Source: Ipomoea triloba
Taxonomy: Eukaryota; Streptophyta; Magnoliopsida; Solanales; Convolvulaceae
NCBI RefSeq assembly: GCF_003576645.1
Contig: NC_044916.1
Coordinates: 19,049,070 to 19,113,069 of the forward strand
Reading direction: 5' to 3'
Length of the DNA stretch: 64,000 bases
In this document: positions 11,461 to 22,468 of the stretch, piece after piece
Numbering within the stretch: position 1 is the first letter of the stretch
Layout: the number at the start of each line of letters is the position of its first letter
The notes under the pieces: generated by a model
Seen by the model: only the letters and a program-made list of their open reading frames with translations
Database searches by the model: none
Told to the model about the DNA's origin: nothing
Made by a program: the position numbers and the translations under genes

Positions 11461-12735
11461 ACCGTAAAAAAAAGAGTAAAAAAAAATTTCAGTTTCCTGT
11501 TTGTTTTCCTGTTTTCTAGTTCGAATCTCTTTATTGCTTTTATTCGTGGGGCCTTGGTTGTCCATCAGGGACGATGTCCAGATTAAGTGTGGGGGGTACT
11601 ATTTCTGATGAAATTTGGATGAAGTTTGCTTGAAGGACTCAATTTGCAGCTGAAGGTAATGTGCTTTCCTTGTGTTGTGGCTGTGACCACTTTCTTTTCT
11701 GCTGGTTTGTGGTTTGTTTTGGTGGTACTTGTGCAGCCTAACTTTTCAGGGATCATTCAAGGTTGAGCTTGTGTTTAATTCGGTCTCTTGCCAATAATTG
11801 GGTTAACCTCCAACCTAAATGTTTCCCCTGTGTGTTAATGCATTGCTAGTGAAGGCTTATGTAGGATTCCGGTGATACCTGTTCTGTCACAGCTTGTCTC
11901 AGTGCTCTCATAGTGAAGTCTAGAATTTGCATGCTTTGAAGTGATTTAGGCCATTGTTGTTAGCCCAAGCCTTTAAACCTACCCTTTTTACAATTTTTTT
12001 CCCTAGTTGTCCCCTTTTGAGCCTTGTTTTTGTTTAATAACTGCAAAGCACTTAACCTCGTTTTTCGTATTGTTTTTCTTGTTTAGCCCTATCATTTAAC
12101 CCTTAGCCCTTAGCCATATATTTTCCATTCACCCTTAGAGAGAATGTAGCATTTGTTCTTTAATTTACAGGAGACTTACCTTTTTGAGCTTACTTTTGAT
12201 AGAGTTATTCCTGTTATCTTTGTTCTAGTGTGGGGGTGTGGTGAAGGAATTGTTTGGTTAGTTTGAATTGAAGGAAAGAAAATGTTGATAAATTGAAAAG
12301 AAAAAAAAAAGAGAAAAGAATTGTGGTTGAGAAAAGAAAGAAAAGGAAGGATGAATAAAAGTACAAGTTAGGTTGCTGGAATAATTGTCTTCACCCCCAC
12401 TAGTGTAGAATACTCTTGTGTTTCCAATTATACTTTGCTCTCTTAATTCATATTTTCCATGTCTCCTCTAAGTTTAATTGTGAATATGTGTGAAATTCTC
12501 TCTCTTTTGTGCATTTTTCCATACCCTTTCTTTGTTTAGCCACTCACCCTTAGCCCCATTATAAGCCAAATAAAGTCCTATTTGATCTTAGCATGCAGTT
12601 TTAGAGTGATCTATGTGAGTATGAAGGGCATGTCTATGGGAGTTCATCTTAAGCCAAGTCTACTATTTTATTGCAGTATTTTGTACTATTTTATTGCATA
12701 ATCTACTATTTTACTACTATTCTATACATCATCAA
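11461..12735 (+). other. 3' noncoding region of the Athila-like element
   Basis: No protein-coding signal. Two purine/G-rich runs resemble the polypurine-tract motifs of Athila relatives: AAGTGTGGGGGG near 11585 and TAGTGTGGGGGTGTGG near 12227. A poly-A/purine stretch lies at about 12295-12360. The sequence immediately before the 3' LTR is not purine-rich, so which tract primed plus-strand synthesis is unclear. Confidence 0.5.
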
Positions 12736-13927
12736 TGATATCTACTATTTTGTACAATAATTCACCCCTTATTTTAGTTGTTTTGATGCTTATTTTCTTT
12801 ATCCTAGTGAAATTGAGAATTGTTTATGTGTTATATTGTCCCAAGGGTTGAATTATCAACAATATGCAGTAAAGGAAGAATTTTGGAACATTTTGGACAA
12901 GTTTTGGAAGAAAAGGAAATTACCTAAGGAAGGAAAGGAAACAAGAATAAGAATTGGAAAAGAATTGGAAGTTGCCTCATGGGCCCAAGGCCCATCTATC
13001 TCCTATATATTCTACATATTCTCTACAATTTAAGGAGTTTTCCAACACTAGTTGGTTTTAGTTTATTTTTTCCCCTTCACTTTATATTTCCCTAGCATAA
13101 TTTAGATTAGTTTTATATTAGATTATTTAATTTCAAGCTTGGAATCACAGATTGAAGTTGGATTTGTTCTTCTTTATCAGTAAAGTTTTCTCTTCCCTTT
13201 ATATTTCTTGCAATGTTAATGGTTATTTATTATTGCTTTGCATTGTTTACTTTTATGATGCATGAGTAGTTAGCTTTTGAGTTTGGATTAGGGTTCTATT
13301 GCTATTCTTGATGCTAAGTTTATTATTATTGCATAAAGGGGATAATTAATTAACCTAGGGTTTTTATGTTTGAATTGGATTATAAATTCCTCTTATTGAT
13401 AATTGATGCGCAGCTTTTATTGATTTGTTTTGGAGAGGATTTCTTCACAACGAAAGTTGGGTGAAAGACTCAGTCTAACAAATTTCAACCAAATTTTTCT
13501 TACTATTAGAATAGGGGTAATTTGGAGGCTTATAATGCTTTTGTGTTTAAGGTTATGATTGATGCATCATGAAAGTGGGGCAATCTTAGCCTAATTCTTG
13601 TTATTGATTACGAAAGTAGCTAACTTGAATTCTTGAGTGCATTGCCAATAAATCCCTTGGTTAATTGTTTCTCTCTAATTTTGAGATTGTTAGAGCATCA
13701 AGATTGCAATACTCCTAATCTGACCCATTCTTTTATCATATAGTTTATTCCTCATTTAATTTGCATCTTTTATTTTATTTCCATTCTTTAATCTTAGTTT
13801 GCTTGGATTCTAGTGAATTCCAACACTTTAGTGACTAGAATTTAATAATTCACACAATACGTGCCAAAGCCCCAATCCTCAGCGGAATGATATTTACACC
13901 TTCTTTTTACACTCACAATTATACTCA
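12736..13927 (+). repeat. 3' LTR of the Athila-like element
   Basis: Pairs with 3103-4299: same TGATATCTACTATTTTG start, same order of blocks and same CCCCAATCCTCAGCGGAA block near the end, finishing ATACTCA. It differs from the 5' copy by many substitutions and small indels. Confidence 0.87.
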
Positions 13928-14221
13928 TCTGTAGAGTAATCTACACGCCCCTCCTGTATTTTCCCTACAAATTTTCCCTCATGAGGTGTACGTCATCATG
14001 TGATTCGTACGTAGTTAAATTTATTTAAAGAAAATATCATTTTAGCCCCTCGACTATAATATATGTATTAAAATTTTGGTCCTTAACTATTAAAATTTTC
14101 AAATTACGTGCATGACTATTCAATTCGTATCAATTTTTGTCCTTGACTATTAAGATTTTCAAATTAGGTGCATGACTATTCAATTTGTATCACATTTGGT
14201 CATGCCGTTAAATTTTTCGAC
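13928..14221. repeat. Unclassified repeat with a 60-bp tandem duplication
   Basis: Between the Athila-like LTR and the next nest. It contains two diverged 60-bp units at about 14078-14137 and 14138-14197, each with CTATTAAAATTTTCAAATTA (or a close variant) followed by GTGCATGACTATTCAA. I see no gene. The 'TTTGGTCC...AACTATT' style is common in plant DNA-transposon debris, but I cannot assign a family. Confidence 0.5.
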
Positions 14222-14554
14222 CAAATTAAATAAATTAAACGATCACCGGTGGGCTACAAGAAAAATGGCCCGGTAGAAAGCGGGCCTAACGGACTTGACG
14301 CGCTAAGGCTTGCAGGCTACACGGGCCGTGGGCCAACCCGTGGGCTAAGTCCCTAAGTAAAAAATAAATAAATTAAAATAAGTATATATATGCTACACAA
14401 CAAGTCCCTAAGGTTGCACTCTCGTGCGAACTCTCGCCCAAGTAGGAAATGAGAATGCTCCACAGCCGTCCACGTGTCCAGATCAACGAATCAGATACAA
14501 TTTTAAAAAAATGACGCGGTGGCATTTTCGTAAATAACTGGAACTTTGGTGCAC

Positions 14555-14785
14555 CTAGTTTCACTTACAAGTGCACCTATTTTCGCACATATTTTCACTT
14601 ACAAGTGCAAGTAATTTACCTTATTAATATTCATGCACCTATTTTCGCAAATACTTTCACTTACAAATGCAAGTAATTTACCTTGTTAATATTCATGCAC
14701 TTGGGTGCAACCTAGGTGCACCTAGTTATAACATAGGTTGCACCTAGTTATAACATTAGGTGCACTTAGTATTGATGCTCATTGT
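14555..14785 (+). repeat. GTGCACCTA / TAGTTATAAC module array, left
   Basis: Repeated units of TTTTCACTTACAAGTGCAAG with AATTTACC(T)TTGTTAATATTCATGCAC, then several GGTGCACCTAGTTATAAC units. The same modules recur in the same orientation at 16728-16865, so the LINE lies between two directly repeated copies. Confidence 0.7.
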
Positions 14786-14841
14786 ATAATTTTTTTTATA
14801 TCAATTAGAAGGGAGTTACCCAGAATGTTCATTACATTCTT

Positions 14842-15447
14842 CTAACTATTTACAAACAAATTCCGCCAGCAAGGTATACCTATCGCTTCATCTTCTAGTA
14901 TGTTCCTAATGCCATCTGGAGGGTCCTGCAGAATGTGTATCCCACTGTCATATGTGCTGGCCAAATTTTCCAATAAGTCCGCAGTGTTGTTCTGTTCTCG
15001 TGCTGCCCAGGCTACCTTCCATGTATCAATTTGTCTTAGCTCCCTCTTGCAGGCTGTCAAGATATTATGAGTAGTCGAGTTGGCTGTGGCGTTCTTATTC
15101 ATGAACTCAACCACTTCTTTTGAATCACTTTCGAAGATGACCTTTCTACATCTCAAATGAACTGCAACTTGGATTCCTCGTAGGAGAGCCCATGCCTCAG
15201 CTTGGAGAGGTGAGCAGGTCCCAATGGTGCTCACAGAGCCTCCTCTCCATTCCCCATTATTATCTCTTAGAACCCCTCCACAATTGGCTTTGTTAATAGT
15301 CAAATTGACCGAGCCATCAACATTCATTTTCATAAAATCAGCATGAGGTTTTACCCAACATAGTTTCTTCCAGTTCCTTTGTTGATCTGTTTTCAGTCGA
15401 TTTTCCGCTCTATTAAATGAGCTATTCACCTCGAGCCATTGAGCCAT
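14842..15447 (-). pseudogene. LINE RNase H domain
   Basis: About 200 residues with MNVDGSVN (first catalytic Asp), GGVLRDNNGEW, the LQAEAWALLRGIQ glutamate segment and FESDSKEVV (third acidic residue): the plant RNase H-like fold (RVT_3) found at the C terminus of L1-type ORF2. It would degrade RNA of RNA/DNA hybrids during target-primed reverse transcription. The domain is open, but the ORF2 upstream is truncated and carries two stops. Confidence 0.87.
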
Positions 15448-15465
15448 AATCCAGTTAACTCTAGT

Positions 15466-15891
15466 CTATATAGGGCTTGTTCTGTTATTAAAGATGGCAT
15501 CGTTGCGCCACTTCCAAATCCACCATAACGTGATTGCAAACAAGCTTTTATCATCACCAAGGGTGTTTCCATTAGACTTTAGTGATATACCATTGTCTAA
15601 CCATTCCAGCAGTGGACGAGTTAGATGACTTAAGTGATGTCTCGGCAGCACCACATTCCATATCTCTACTGCCAGGGGGCATTTGAGCAGTGCATGATCT
15701 ATATCCTCAACCGCATAGGGACATTTCCAACACCTATCATCGTCAGTTAAGCCTCTTCTTCTCCTGTTGTCATTGGTCAGTATTTTCTGATGTCTGACTA
15801 ACCATATGAATGCCTTAATCCGATTCGGAATTTTAAGCTTCCAAATGTTATTCCATTTGGCTGTTTCTACTGTTATTCCGCTATTTGACAC
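15466..15891 (-). pseudogene. LINE zf-RVT domain
   Basis: Contains WNNIWKLKIPNRIKAFIWLV followed by CWKCPYAVEDIDHALLKCP, the zinc-binding 'reverse transcriptase-like' region that sits between RT and RNase H in plant L1 elements. It is in frame with both neighbours. A single stop separates it from the RNase H part near 15466. Confidence 0.87.
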
Positions 15892-15939
15892 AATGTTGTA
15901 GGCTGAGCTTACCGAGAAAGATTCACTCGAAATCCCTTT

Positions 15940-16719
15940 CTACCCAGTGCCATCTAGTTCGCCATCCTCTTTAGAGATTAACGTTGCTGCCATTCTATCT
16001 AAGCATTCTCTTGGCAGTATATTCTGAAGCCTATCCCATTTCCACCCTGTGTCCCAATAGTCGGCCACTAGTCTGTTAATGTCTTCTGGAGGGATTGGGG
16101 TTAAGGCTATATCTTCGAGTGGTGTGTCACCTAGCCAAACGTCTCTCCAGAACAGTGTACTCCTACCATTTCTCACAGATTTTTTGATGCCCTGCTGAAG
16201 AGTGGGGACTGCCTTAAGAATCCCACGCCATGCACTCGACATATTAGGTCTTGGACGCCACATTGTGCAATCTGCTGATTGAATTGCATATTTTGCTTTA
16301 AACAGTCGAACCCATAGTGTGTCTTCATTCATCATTATACGCCATCCTAGTTTGGCGAGAAAGGCTATATTCATCTCGGCTAGCTTCTGAATCCCTAACC
16401 CACCATCCTCTTTATTTCTAGTGACCATGTCCCATCTAACCAGATTACATCTTCTTACTCCATCCAGGTTGCCCCATAAGAAATTCCTGATTAGTTTTTC
16501 CATGTTGTTGATGACTCCTGTTGGAATTAACGTGGTCTGCATCGTATAAAAAGGGATCGATGAGAGGACAGACTGTGCCAGCACTTGTCTGCCAGCCAGG
16601 GATAAAGCTTTGGATTTCCATCCCGCTAATTTGCTTTGCATTCTTTCATTGATTCCCGAGAATGATTCATTTTTCAATCTGCCATGAATCGAAGGGATTC
16701 CCAGATAATTTACTTGCAC
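15940..16719 (-). pseudogene. LINE reverse transcriptase, C-terminal part
   Basis: Starts at the YLGIPS motif that follows the palm domain in plant L1-type ORF2. It continues with GWKSKALSLAGRQVLAQSVL and the FLWG / KEDGGLG segments, which are standard landmarks of plant non-LTR RTs. The upstream palm with the catalytic aspartates is missing. The frame ends at a TAG near 15940 after EDGELDGTG, where relatives have Trp, and the same frame then continues into the zf-RVT part. This is therefore one ORF2 broken by a nonsense change, not an independent gene. Confidence 0.87.
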
Positions 16720-16727
16720 TTGTAATA

Positions 16728-16865
16728 CATTTTACTTGCACATGTGCACCTATTTTCACTTGCAGGTGCAATTAATTTACCTTGTTAACATTTATGCACC
16801 TGGGTGCACCTATGTGCACCTAGTTATAACATGATGTGCACATAGTTATAACGTTAGGTGCAACT
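16728..16865 (+). repeat. GTGCACCTA / TAGTTATAAC module array, right
   Basis: Carries GTGCACCTATTTTCACTTGC, AATTTACCTTGTTAACATT, GTGCACCTAGTTATAAC and a final TAGTTATAACGTTAGGTGCA. It matches the array left of the LINE in the same orientation. Confidence 0.65.
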
Positions 16866-16939
16866 ACATTCCAGACACGTGGCGCGCTGTGATTCGTCGC
16901 ATTTCTCTCCTGGGCGGCCAGTACGCATTTGAACGCGAT

Positions 16940-16941
<2 letters not shown>

Positions 16942-16979
<38 letters not shown>
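16942..16979. repeat. (TA)n microsatellite
   Basis: About 19 TA units directly right of the inverted-repeat element edge. Confidence 0.95.
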
Positions 16980-16984
<5 letters not shown>

Positions 16985-17336
16985 TTATAAAATATAATTT
17001 TTAAATTTTTAACACGAAAAAATTAATATTATTTGTAGACTTTACTTGTTTTTTGAACTTTGAATTAGTATTAATTTTTGTTAGATTATAAAGTTTGATT
17101 GCAAATTCGCAATGTTAGTATTTGTAGAATCTACTTATTGTTTTTAACTTTGAATTCAACAAGGAATTTAAAATAAAAAAAAAAAACCATAGGGCCCGCG
17201 AACCCGCGTGGGGCGGGTTAGGGTTACATGAACCCTAGCCCGCGGGCCTGGCGGGCTGGCTCCCAAAAACCGGCCAGAAATTAGACCCGCGGTGGAGCGG
17301 ACCTAATGGGGCGGGCCATCCCGCTTTGACAGTACT

Positions 17337-17916
17337 ACCAGAGGATCATGAGTATCGGAGGAGAAGAGGTTTCTTTCTCAGCCCCTAATAGTTGCCGCAG
17401 GTGCACAAGCGTAAAAGAAGATGTTGACCATATCCTTAGGAAAAGCATGCCCTTCCGCTGAAGAGATTGAATTGTTACGATCCAGATGGAGGGAACTAGA
17501 ATGCTCCATTTCAACGACCAAACAACAACTATTGCTCGTTCATGCACAAAATCAACGAGTTAGAGAGAGCTTTCATGACGACAAACTTCCCTCAAAGAGC
17601 TATGGAAAAAGGAGATACAAAATCGGAGAAACCATATCTCGGATGGAAAGCGCTCGCTTGACACAAATGGATATTGCGACAAGGTAAAAGAAAGGAAATT
17701 AAGCACAAATAGGTAGCTTTTGAAAAAGTAAAGAAATTTTGGTTGAATAATGATGTCTCAGGCATCAAAATCAAAATCTTGTTACATCCTCCATATTGCA
17801 CATAAAATCCGTAAACGAACTGGGTTCCCGCAAAGGGAACACTAGAACATATGTGGTGATCTTGATCCCTATCTGTATCCCGGCCTCCCATGCCAATGTC
17901 TCCGCTAGAACGATTA
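17337..17916. other. Degenerate sequence flanking the chromovirus, with a possible LINE zf-RVT scrap
   Basis: Left of the chromovirus LTR. At about 17388-17450 the plus strand reads NSCRRCTSVKEDVDHILRK, the zinc-finger pattern of L1-type elements, so a LINE scrap is plausible. The overlapping plus-strand ORF 17421-17687 (88 aa) and minus-strand ORF 17592-17924 (110 aa) are open but match nothing I recognise. No gene model can be supported. Confidence 0.35.
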
Positions 17917-18313
17917 TGTAACATTCCTCAAAGGCAATCTGAATTCTAGAGAGCTAAAGAAGAAAGGTGGAGTAGCTGGCATTTGAAGAAGGGCAGGATG
18001 AGAAACGTGTCGTCTGAAAAGGTGGTTGGGAAGTAATTACCAGGCGAGTCCAACGACGCCGTTTTGCATTTTCCTATTGTTTATATAAATTCTTTTTCCT
18101 TTTTATATTGATGCCGTTAGGTTGTTGAGAGAAAAGGGGAACTGGGTTCCGGGAGAGTATATAGGGTTGCTGTAAGAGCAATTGATTCATTATGCTAAGA
18201 ATTAATACAAATTATCTTCTTCCTTACATCTTCTTCTCTACTCTAATTTCTCTTATTCTCCCTTACACTCTATACTGTATATTCTGCTGTGTTGGCTGCC
18301 TGAGTGCATTGGA
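17917..18313 (+). repeat. 5' LTR of the chromovirus
   Basis: Matches 36314-36711 along its length. It begins TGTAACATTCC and ends GTGCATTGGA where the other copy ends GTGCATTACA. A GAGTATATAGGG TATA-like stretch is near 18160. Confidence 0.9.
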
Positions 18314-18315
18314 AG

Positions 18316-18327
18316 TGGTATCAGAGC
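18316..18327 (+). promoter_or_regulatory. Primer binding site, tRNA-iMet type
   Basis: TGGTATCAGAGC lies two bases after the 5' LTR, complementary to the 3' end of initiator Met tRNA. Confidence 0.9.
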
Positions 18328-18336
18328 ACGTGATCA

Positions 18337-19263
18337 TGGGAGGATCGCATGACACATGTGGAAGCCCAGATAGTGGAACTCAAGAACCTTCTAGAAACAC
18401 AAACCCAAGCCAACAAGGATCAATTGACCTCTTAGTTGGGGAGCTTCAAGGACGAAATCCTAGCTGTTTTGAGACTGAATCGACCACCTCCGCCTATAAT
18501 GGAAGGGTCGCCGGGGCAATCCTCGGTGAACGGGGCTATTCCGACGAGAGTGGGCTCCGACATGGCCCCGGGTAGGAGAACTGACAAGGCCCCAGTAGAA
18601 CCAGAGCTGGAGGATGATCCAGTGGAGGTGGCAGAGAGAGAGTGGGCTCTGAGGAGAGCAGGAAGGGATGGTAACCGAAATCAACAGATGGATTTCTACC
18701 CCAGGTATAAGGCTGATTTCCCTTCGTTTGATTACGACCATCCTAAGAACTGGATCATCATATGTGAGAGGTTCTTCATGATCTCTCATATCCCTAGGGA
18801 TGAAATTATGAACCTATTATTTGTGAACTTATTTGGACGGGTAGGAGTATAGCATGAAGGATATGTGAGTGGGCTTAGACAGGGGTTCCAATGGCACCAT
18901 TTTGCTGAAGCCATTTGTAAGAGATTTGGAAATAGTGGGGTGTCCCTGATGGAGGAGTTTGCTGCATTTAAACAATGGGGATCAGTGGATGTTTTCACAG
19001 ATAAGTTTGAGGAGTTTAAGAGCTTGTTTTTGCAGGCTCACCCCTATCTAACTGAAGGTTATTTTATGGAAAACTATGTGGCTAGGTTAAAGCAAAACTT
19101 GAGATGCTTTGTGAGGACTGCCAGACCGGGTAGTTTAGGAGATGCAATTTGGTTTGCAAGGCAATTTGAGAAAGGATTGAAATCCACCGAACCCTCTAAA
19201 CCACCCTCTTGGAATTCCAGACCTCAACCAAAGCCAAAAATCCTTTCACCCTCTCTCAAATGA
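18337..19263 (+). pseudogene. gag: Gag of the chromovirus
   Basis: A start near 18337 (MGGSHDT) and the better frame from 18436 (MGSFKDEIL) are out of phase, so the N terminus is frameshifted. The core reads DFPSFDYDHPKNWIIICERFF near 18716-18780. After a TAG near 18850 it goes on with GFQWHHFAEAICKRFGNSG and LKQNLRCFVRTARPGSLGDA to a TGA at 19261. This is the capsid-type retrotransposon gag domain (WxxxCExFF, then ARQFEKGL). The Pro/Lys-rich tail and any zinc knuckle are cut off by the Tekay-like insertion that starts at about 19324. Confidence 0.82.
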
Positions 19264-19323
19264 CCCCAACCAACCCTTCCACGACCCTAAACCAGTAATT
19301 ACTAGCCAATCTGCTAGCTCACC

Positions 19324-20591
19324 AGGTAGGAGTTCTCACCGAACTCTATAACAATATTCAAGAATATATATATATATATATAGACATAACACCAACATAT
19401 ATGATTTCCAATACCCAACCATTCAAAAAAATAATAATAATTTCTTTAGTACATAACTCTTTTAAAAATCATATAATAGTTTATTAAACTAAACAAATTT
19501 CAAATGTGTTGAAGTAGTTTAATTGGAAGGAATTCAAGATATTAAGTATTAGGCCTAATGTTTAATGTTCAATTCCCACTTCAAACAATTAGCCCATTTT
19601 ATAAGCAGTATATATATTATTTAAAAAATCAAGGGGATGTTAACAATGAAAATAAAACCCCAAAACTCCTCTATCAAACCCCAAAACGACTCGATACTAG
19701 ACCCGAGATTGAAACCAATTTCAACTCCAAAATAACACCAAACACCTCAAAACACATCTCCAAAAATACATTAACACCTCCAAACTTTGAAACATAAACA
19801 TGCACTATTTTAGAAGCAAAATAACCCCATATTAACACAATTTCTAAAGATTTAAAGTAGCAAAAATAACTCATAATTTCAAATAATTTCAACAATAAAA
19901 CTTATGGCAAAATAGTTTGGACATTCATGAATCCTTACCTCCATTGCTAATATCCTGTAGCAAAACTCCTAATCCTTAGGTTTAACCACAAGTTTCTCCT
20001 TCACCTTAAGCCCAAGCAAAAACCACACACAACCACAATACCATATTCAATACATACACAAACACAAGAACGAAACAATTAAAATGGAGAAGAAATGAAG
20101 AATGAGGAAATGAAGAAGAAGGAATGGAGAAAAAGAAGAAGACATACCAATTTAGGGCTTAGGATTTTATATTGGTCTTCACGTGAGAGGAGAGGGGAAG
20201 AAATGAAGAAGGAATTGTGTTTTTATAGATGGGTGAAGAAATGGGTTGGGGTTCTAGAGAATTCTAAATATTCATTATTGGGTCATAGGCTAAAAATTGG
20301 GCTTAGGAATACTTTGGGCTCAAGCAAATTCATCGGACTTTGGAAGAAAAAATTTTTGGGCTTAGAAAGTTTGATAGTTATAAAAATGATATTAGCAGGC
20401 TCCTCTCAAATAGATTTTGGATAGAAATTTTTTTGATCATAAAATAGTTTATTCAAAGCCTAAAACAAAATAACTTATTTTAATAGCATTTAAGCTAAAA
20501 AAATATTTATGAGTATAAAATAAATTGTATTTTTGAAAGTATTTATAGTAAAATAATATCGCCTATTTAGAATAATTTTACAGGGTATACA
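19324..20591 (-). repeat. Partial 3' LTR of the Tekay-like element
   Basis: Aligns with about 24466-25955, from AGGTAGGAGTTCTCACCGAA to TTTTACAGGGTATACA. It lacks the long TA/GA microsatellites and the SINE-like body present in the other copy. The half of the LTR corresponding to 22469-24466 is absent. Confidence 0.85.
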
Positions 20592-22468
20592 CTCTACCCA
20601 CCTTAAAAGAAGTTTCATCCCCGAAGCTAAATCCATTTTGAGAATAGAAAGTCAAAAAGAAATGAGAATAAGTAGAGGAAAACATTAAAGAGATCATGCT
20701 TGATTTTAAAGAGTTTGACCTCACGAGGAAATAGAAGGACATTTTTAATTTTAATGTCAAAAATAATACTAGTCAGGGGTAGTATCAAGATTATCAAGTC
20801 TACAAACATGGAAATTAAGTTGTTACTTTACACAAAATTATTTTGAGAGGAAAACAGACACAAAGTTTGAAAAACATACGAGATTCTCAACAAGAGGATA
20901 TCCGATACATGGGAAACAAGGAACTTAGCCTCTCAAAAAAAAAAAAAAAAGGAACTTAGCCTCAAAAGGAAACAATGAACTCGAATTCAAACCAAAAGAT
21001 AATACCCAACAGAATATGGTACTTCCCTTTAGCTATTGCTTACCAATTCTAGTCTCAAGACCGCAAGTTCCATACGCTTCCCTCAAAACTTGAACATTCA
21101 ATGCACTTACCTTTCCAAGTCCCAATTCCCTTTCCTACTCTTATCCAAACTGTTAAATAAAAATGTAAAATACAATTGTTTTGAAAAGAACTCCCAAGTT
21201 GTACTAAGTTTTATGTCTATAATGCTTATAGTTCAGAGGATAGTTCAATTACAACAGTGTTACTATGTATCAGTCTTAGATAAAGTCTGTACTAGGGCAG
21301 TAAGTAGTTTAGGAGTTCTGAAGACATTGAAGACTATGAATACAGCACTCCGAACAAGTATTTGAACTCGTTCAAGCAAGATGTTGAGAGACGGTTACAT
21401 AGTTACAACCGCTTCAAGATCCCAAGGAGTTTAAATAAGAGCCAACTCTTATTCAGAAGGGGTTGAGCGAATTGCAAGGAAATATCCACAGAGTATTCTC
21501 TGACAGAGCTTAAGTGAGATCTTGACAAAGATTACCTTTGATTCAAGATAGAATGATTTCTCTATGAGAATGAACGAGCAAGTATTCACTCTGGAAAGCA
21601 AGGTGTGCTGCTATTGAGGGGGAGCCTCAATTCAAGAAGATCGGGAGATCAAGTTCTTGTCAACTCTTTAAGGCAGAACTCTAGAATAGTGCTATGATGA
21701 TTTTCTAGAGTCAGCCGCGTGAACGCAATTGCAATTGTTGGTACATTTCATCTTGTTGATTCAATGAAGAGTTGGGCGTCTAGAGTGAAGCCCCTCAGAT
21801 GTAGGAACTGAGTTTCTAAACTGGGTTATCAATTGCATGTGTCCTTACTACTTTATGTTTATTCTTTTAATTGTGCATTGCGTGTCTGAACTACCTGCTG
21901 CACTATCACTTAGACAGGTTAGTTTGTTTTCAATGAACTTAGCAATTATATTCTCTAATTGGAAACTTACCTAAGCTCATTTAATTGACTCAAAGGAGTC
22001 TGAGTTTCACAAACAGTTACACAAATCAATTCAACGTTCGAACTTCATAACACTTAAAGTCATCCAAGTCCTCTTCTAATCAAACTCGAGTCCTTAAGTA
22101 AATCACTCAATTACCAAAGAAGCATCACTTACTTTCTCAGAGAGATGCACACCTTCAAGGTGCAAAAGCTACAAAATCTCAGCGTTATTCCAAAACACAC
22201 CATAATAATTATAAAGAATTCAATCATTAACACAATAATTCACACTACCTTGATGCACACTTTACCATCAAAGGTAACATTCACAAATCAATAACAACAA
22301 TTATAAACTCACAATCTCACCACGAACTCTTAAAGAGTTCCAAATTCCGAAGACTCCCCAAACTTTGGTTCCTACACTTAGATTCTAAAACCAAATCAAT
22401 CATAACTTAAACTCCTATAGTCAACTCTTAATACCCTAGGACTCTATAACCTAGGTCTGATACCAACT
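20592..22468 (-). other. Internal region of the Tekay-like element, no coding
   Basis: 1.9 kb between the LTRs. The polypurine tract is at 20592-20605 and the primer-site complement TCTGATACCA at 22456-22465. No gag, RT or integrase motif is present. Around 21190-21960 the plus strand has a different character, with a GAGGGGGAGCCTCAATT purine tract near 21618 and a TAAACTGGGTTATCAATTGC region. This resembles a Copia 3' end plus LTR scrap but I cannot confirm it. A short A-run lies at 20935-20951. Confidence 0.5.

Larger units (their letters stand above)
3103..13927 (+). mobile_element. Athila-like Gypsy element with gag-protease but no pol (TR-GAG-like)
   Basis: Two LTRs (3103-4299 and 12736-13927) start TGATATCTACTATTTTG and end in TCA. 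A tRNA-Asp primer site, TGGCGCCGTTGCCGGGGA, follows the first; that site is characteristic of the Athila/Tat clade. The internal region encodes gag and an aspartic protease with the Athila-type DLGAS active site. It then passes directly into 3' noncoding sequence: reverse transcriptase, RNase H and integrase are absent, so the element could only have moved with help from a relative. A hAT transposon (6984-10275) splits the protease. The LTRs are visibly diverged, pointing to an old insertion. I could not see a clean TSD. Confidence 0.85.
14788..16722 (-). mobile_element. 5'-truncated L1-type LINE
   Basis: The minus strand encodes, in order, the end of a reverse transcriptase, a zf-RVT region and an RNase H domain. 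It then ends in a short A-run (T8 on the plus strand near 14790), the polarity of a LINE 3' tail. The 5' end is lost inside the RT domain near 16720, so endonuclease and the YxDD active site are missing. 5' truncation is the usual fate of L1 copies. Confidence 0.85.
14395..16945. mobile_element. Inverted-repeat element carrying GTGCACCTA modules and a LINE
   Basis: The left edge (14405-14480) has CGCCCAAGTAGGAAATGAGA and CCACGTGTCC. The right edge read in reverse (16945-16870) has CGCCCAGGAGAGAAATGCGA and CCACGTGTCTGG in the same order, so long but diverged terminal inverted repeats are likely, as in Mutator-like elements. Inside each end lie repeated GTGCACCTA / TAGTTATAAC modules. No transposase is visible; the middle is occupied by a LINE. 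Family is uncertain. Confidence 0.4.
14222..17336. mobile_element. Probable non-autonomous hAT-like element interrupted by other insertions
   Basis: GC-rich subterminal segments lie at both ends in inverted orientation: ATGGCCCGGTAGAAAGCGGG near 14258 on the left and, read on the minus strand, GGGATGGCCCGCCCC near 17315 on the right. Both continue into a ggcctaacgg-like run and GGGCC-rich repeats typical of hAT subterminal regions. Between them lie AT-rich noncoding sequence (16980-17190) and the nested elements below. Exact ends and the TSD could not be fixed, so family and borders are tentative. Confidence 0.4.

Noticed and set aside
12836..13033. 65-aa ORF in the Athila-like LTR
   Set aside because: The matching position in the 5' LTR is not open, so it is LTR sequence only.
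17421..17687. Host gene of 88 aa with predicted helical sequence
   Set aside because: Open but without recognisable domain; a LINE-like zinc-finger scrap overlaps it in another frame and the region is debris between elements.
21036..21365. 109-aa ORF inside the Tekay-like interior
   Set aside because: No motif, biased composition and no counterpart elsewhere in the window; likely chance.
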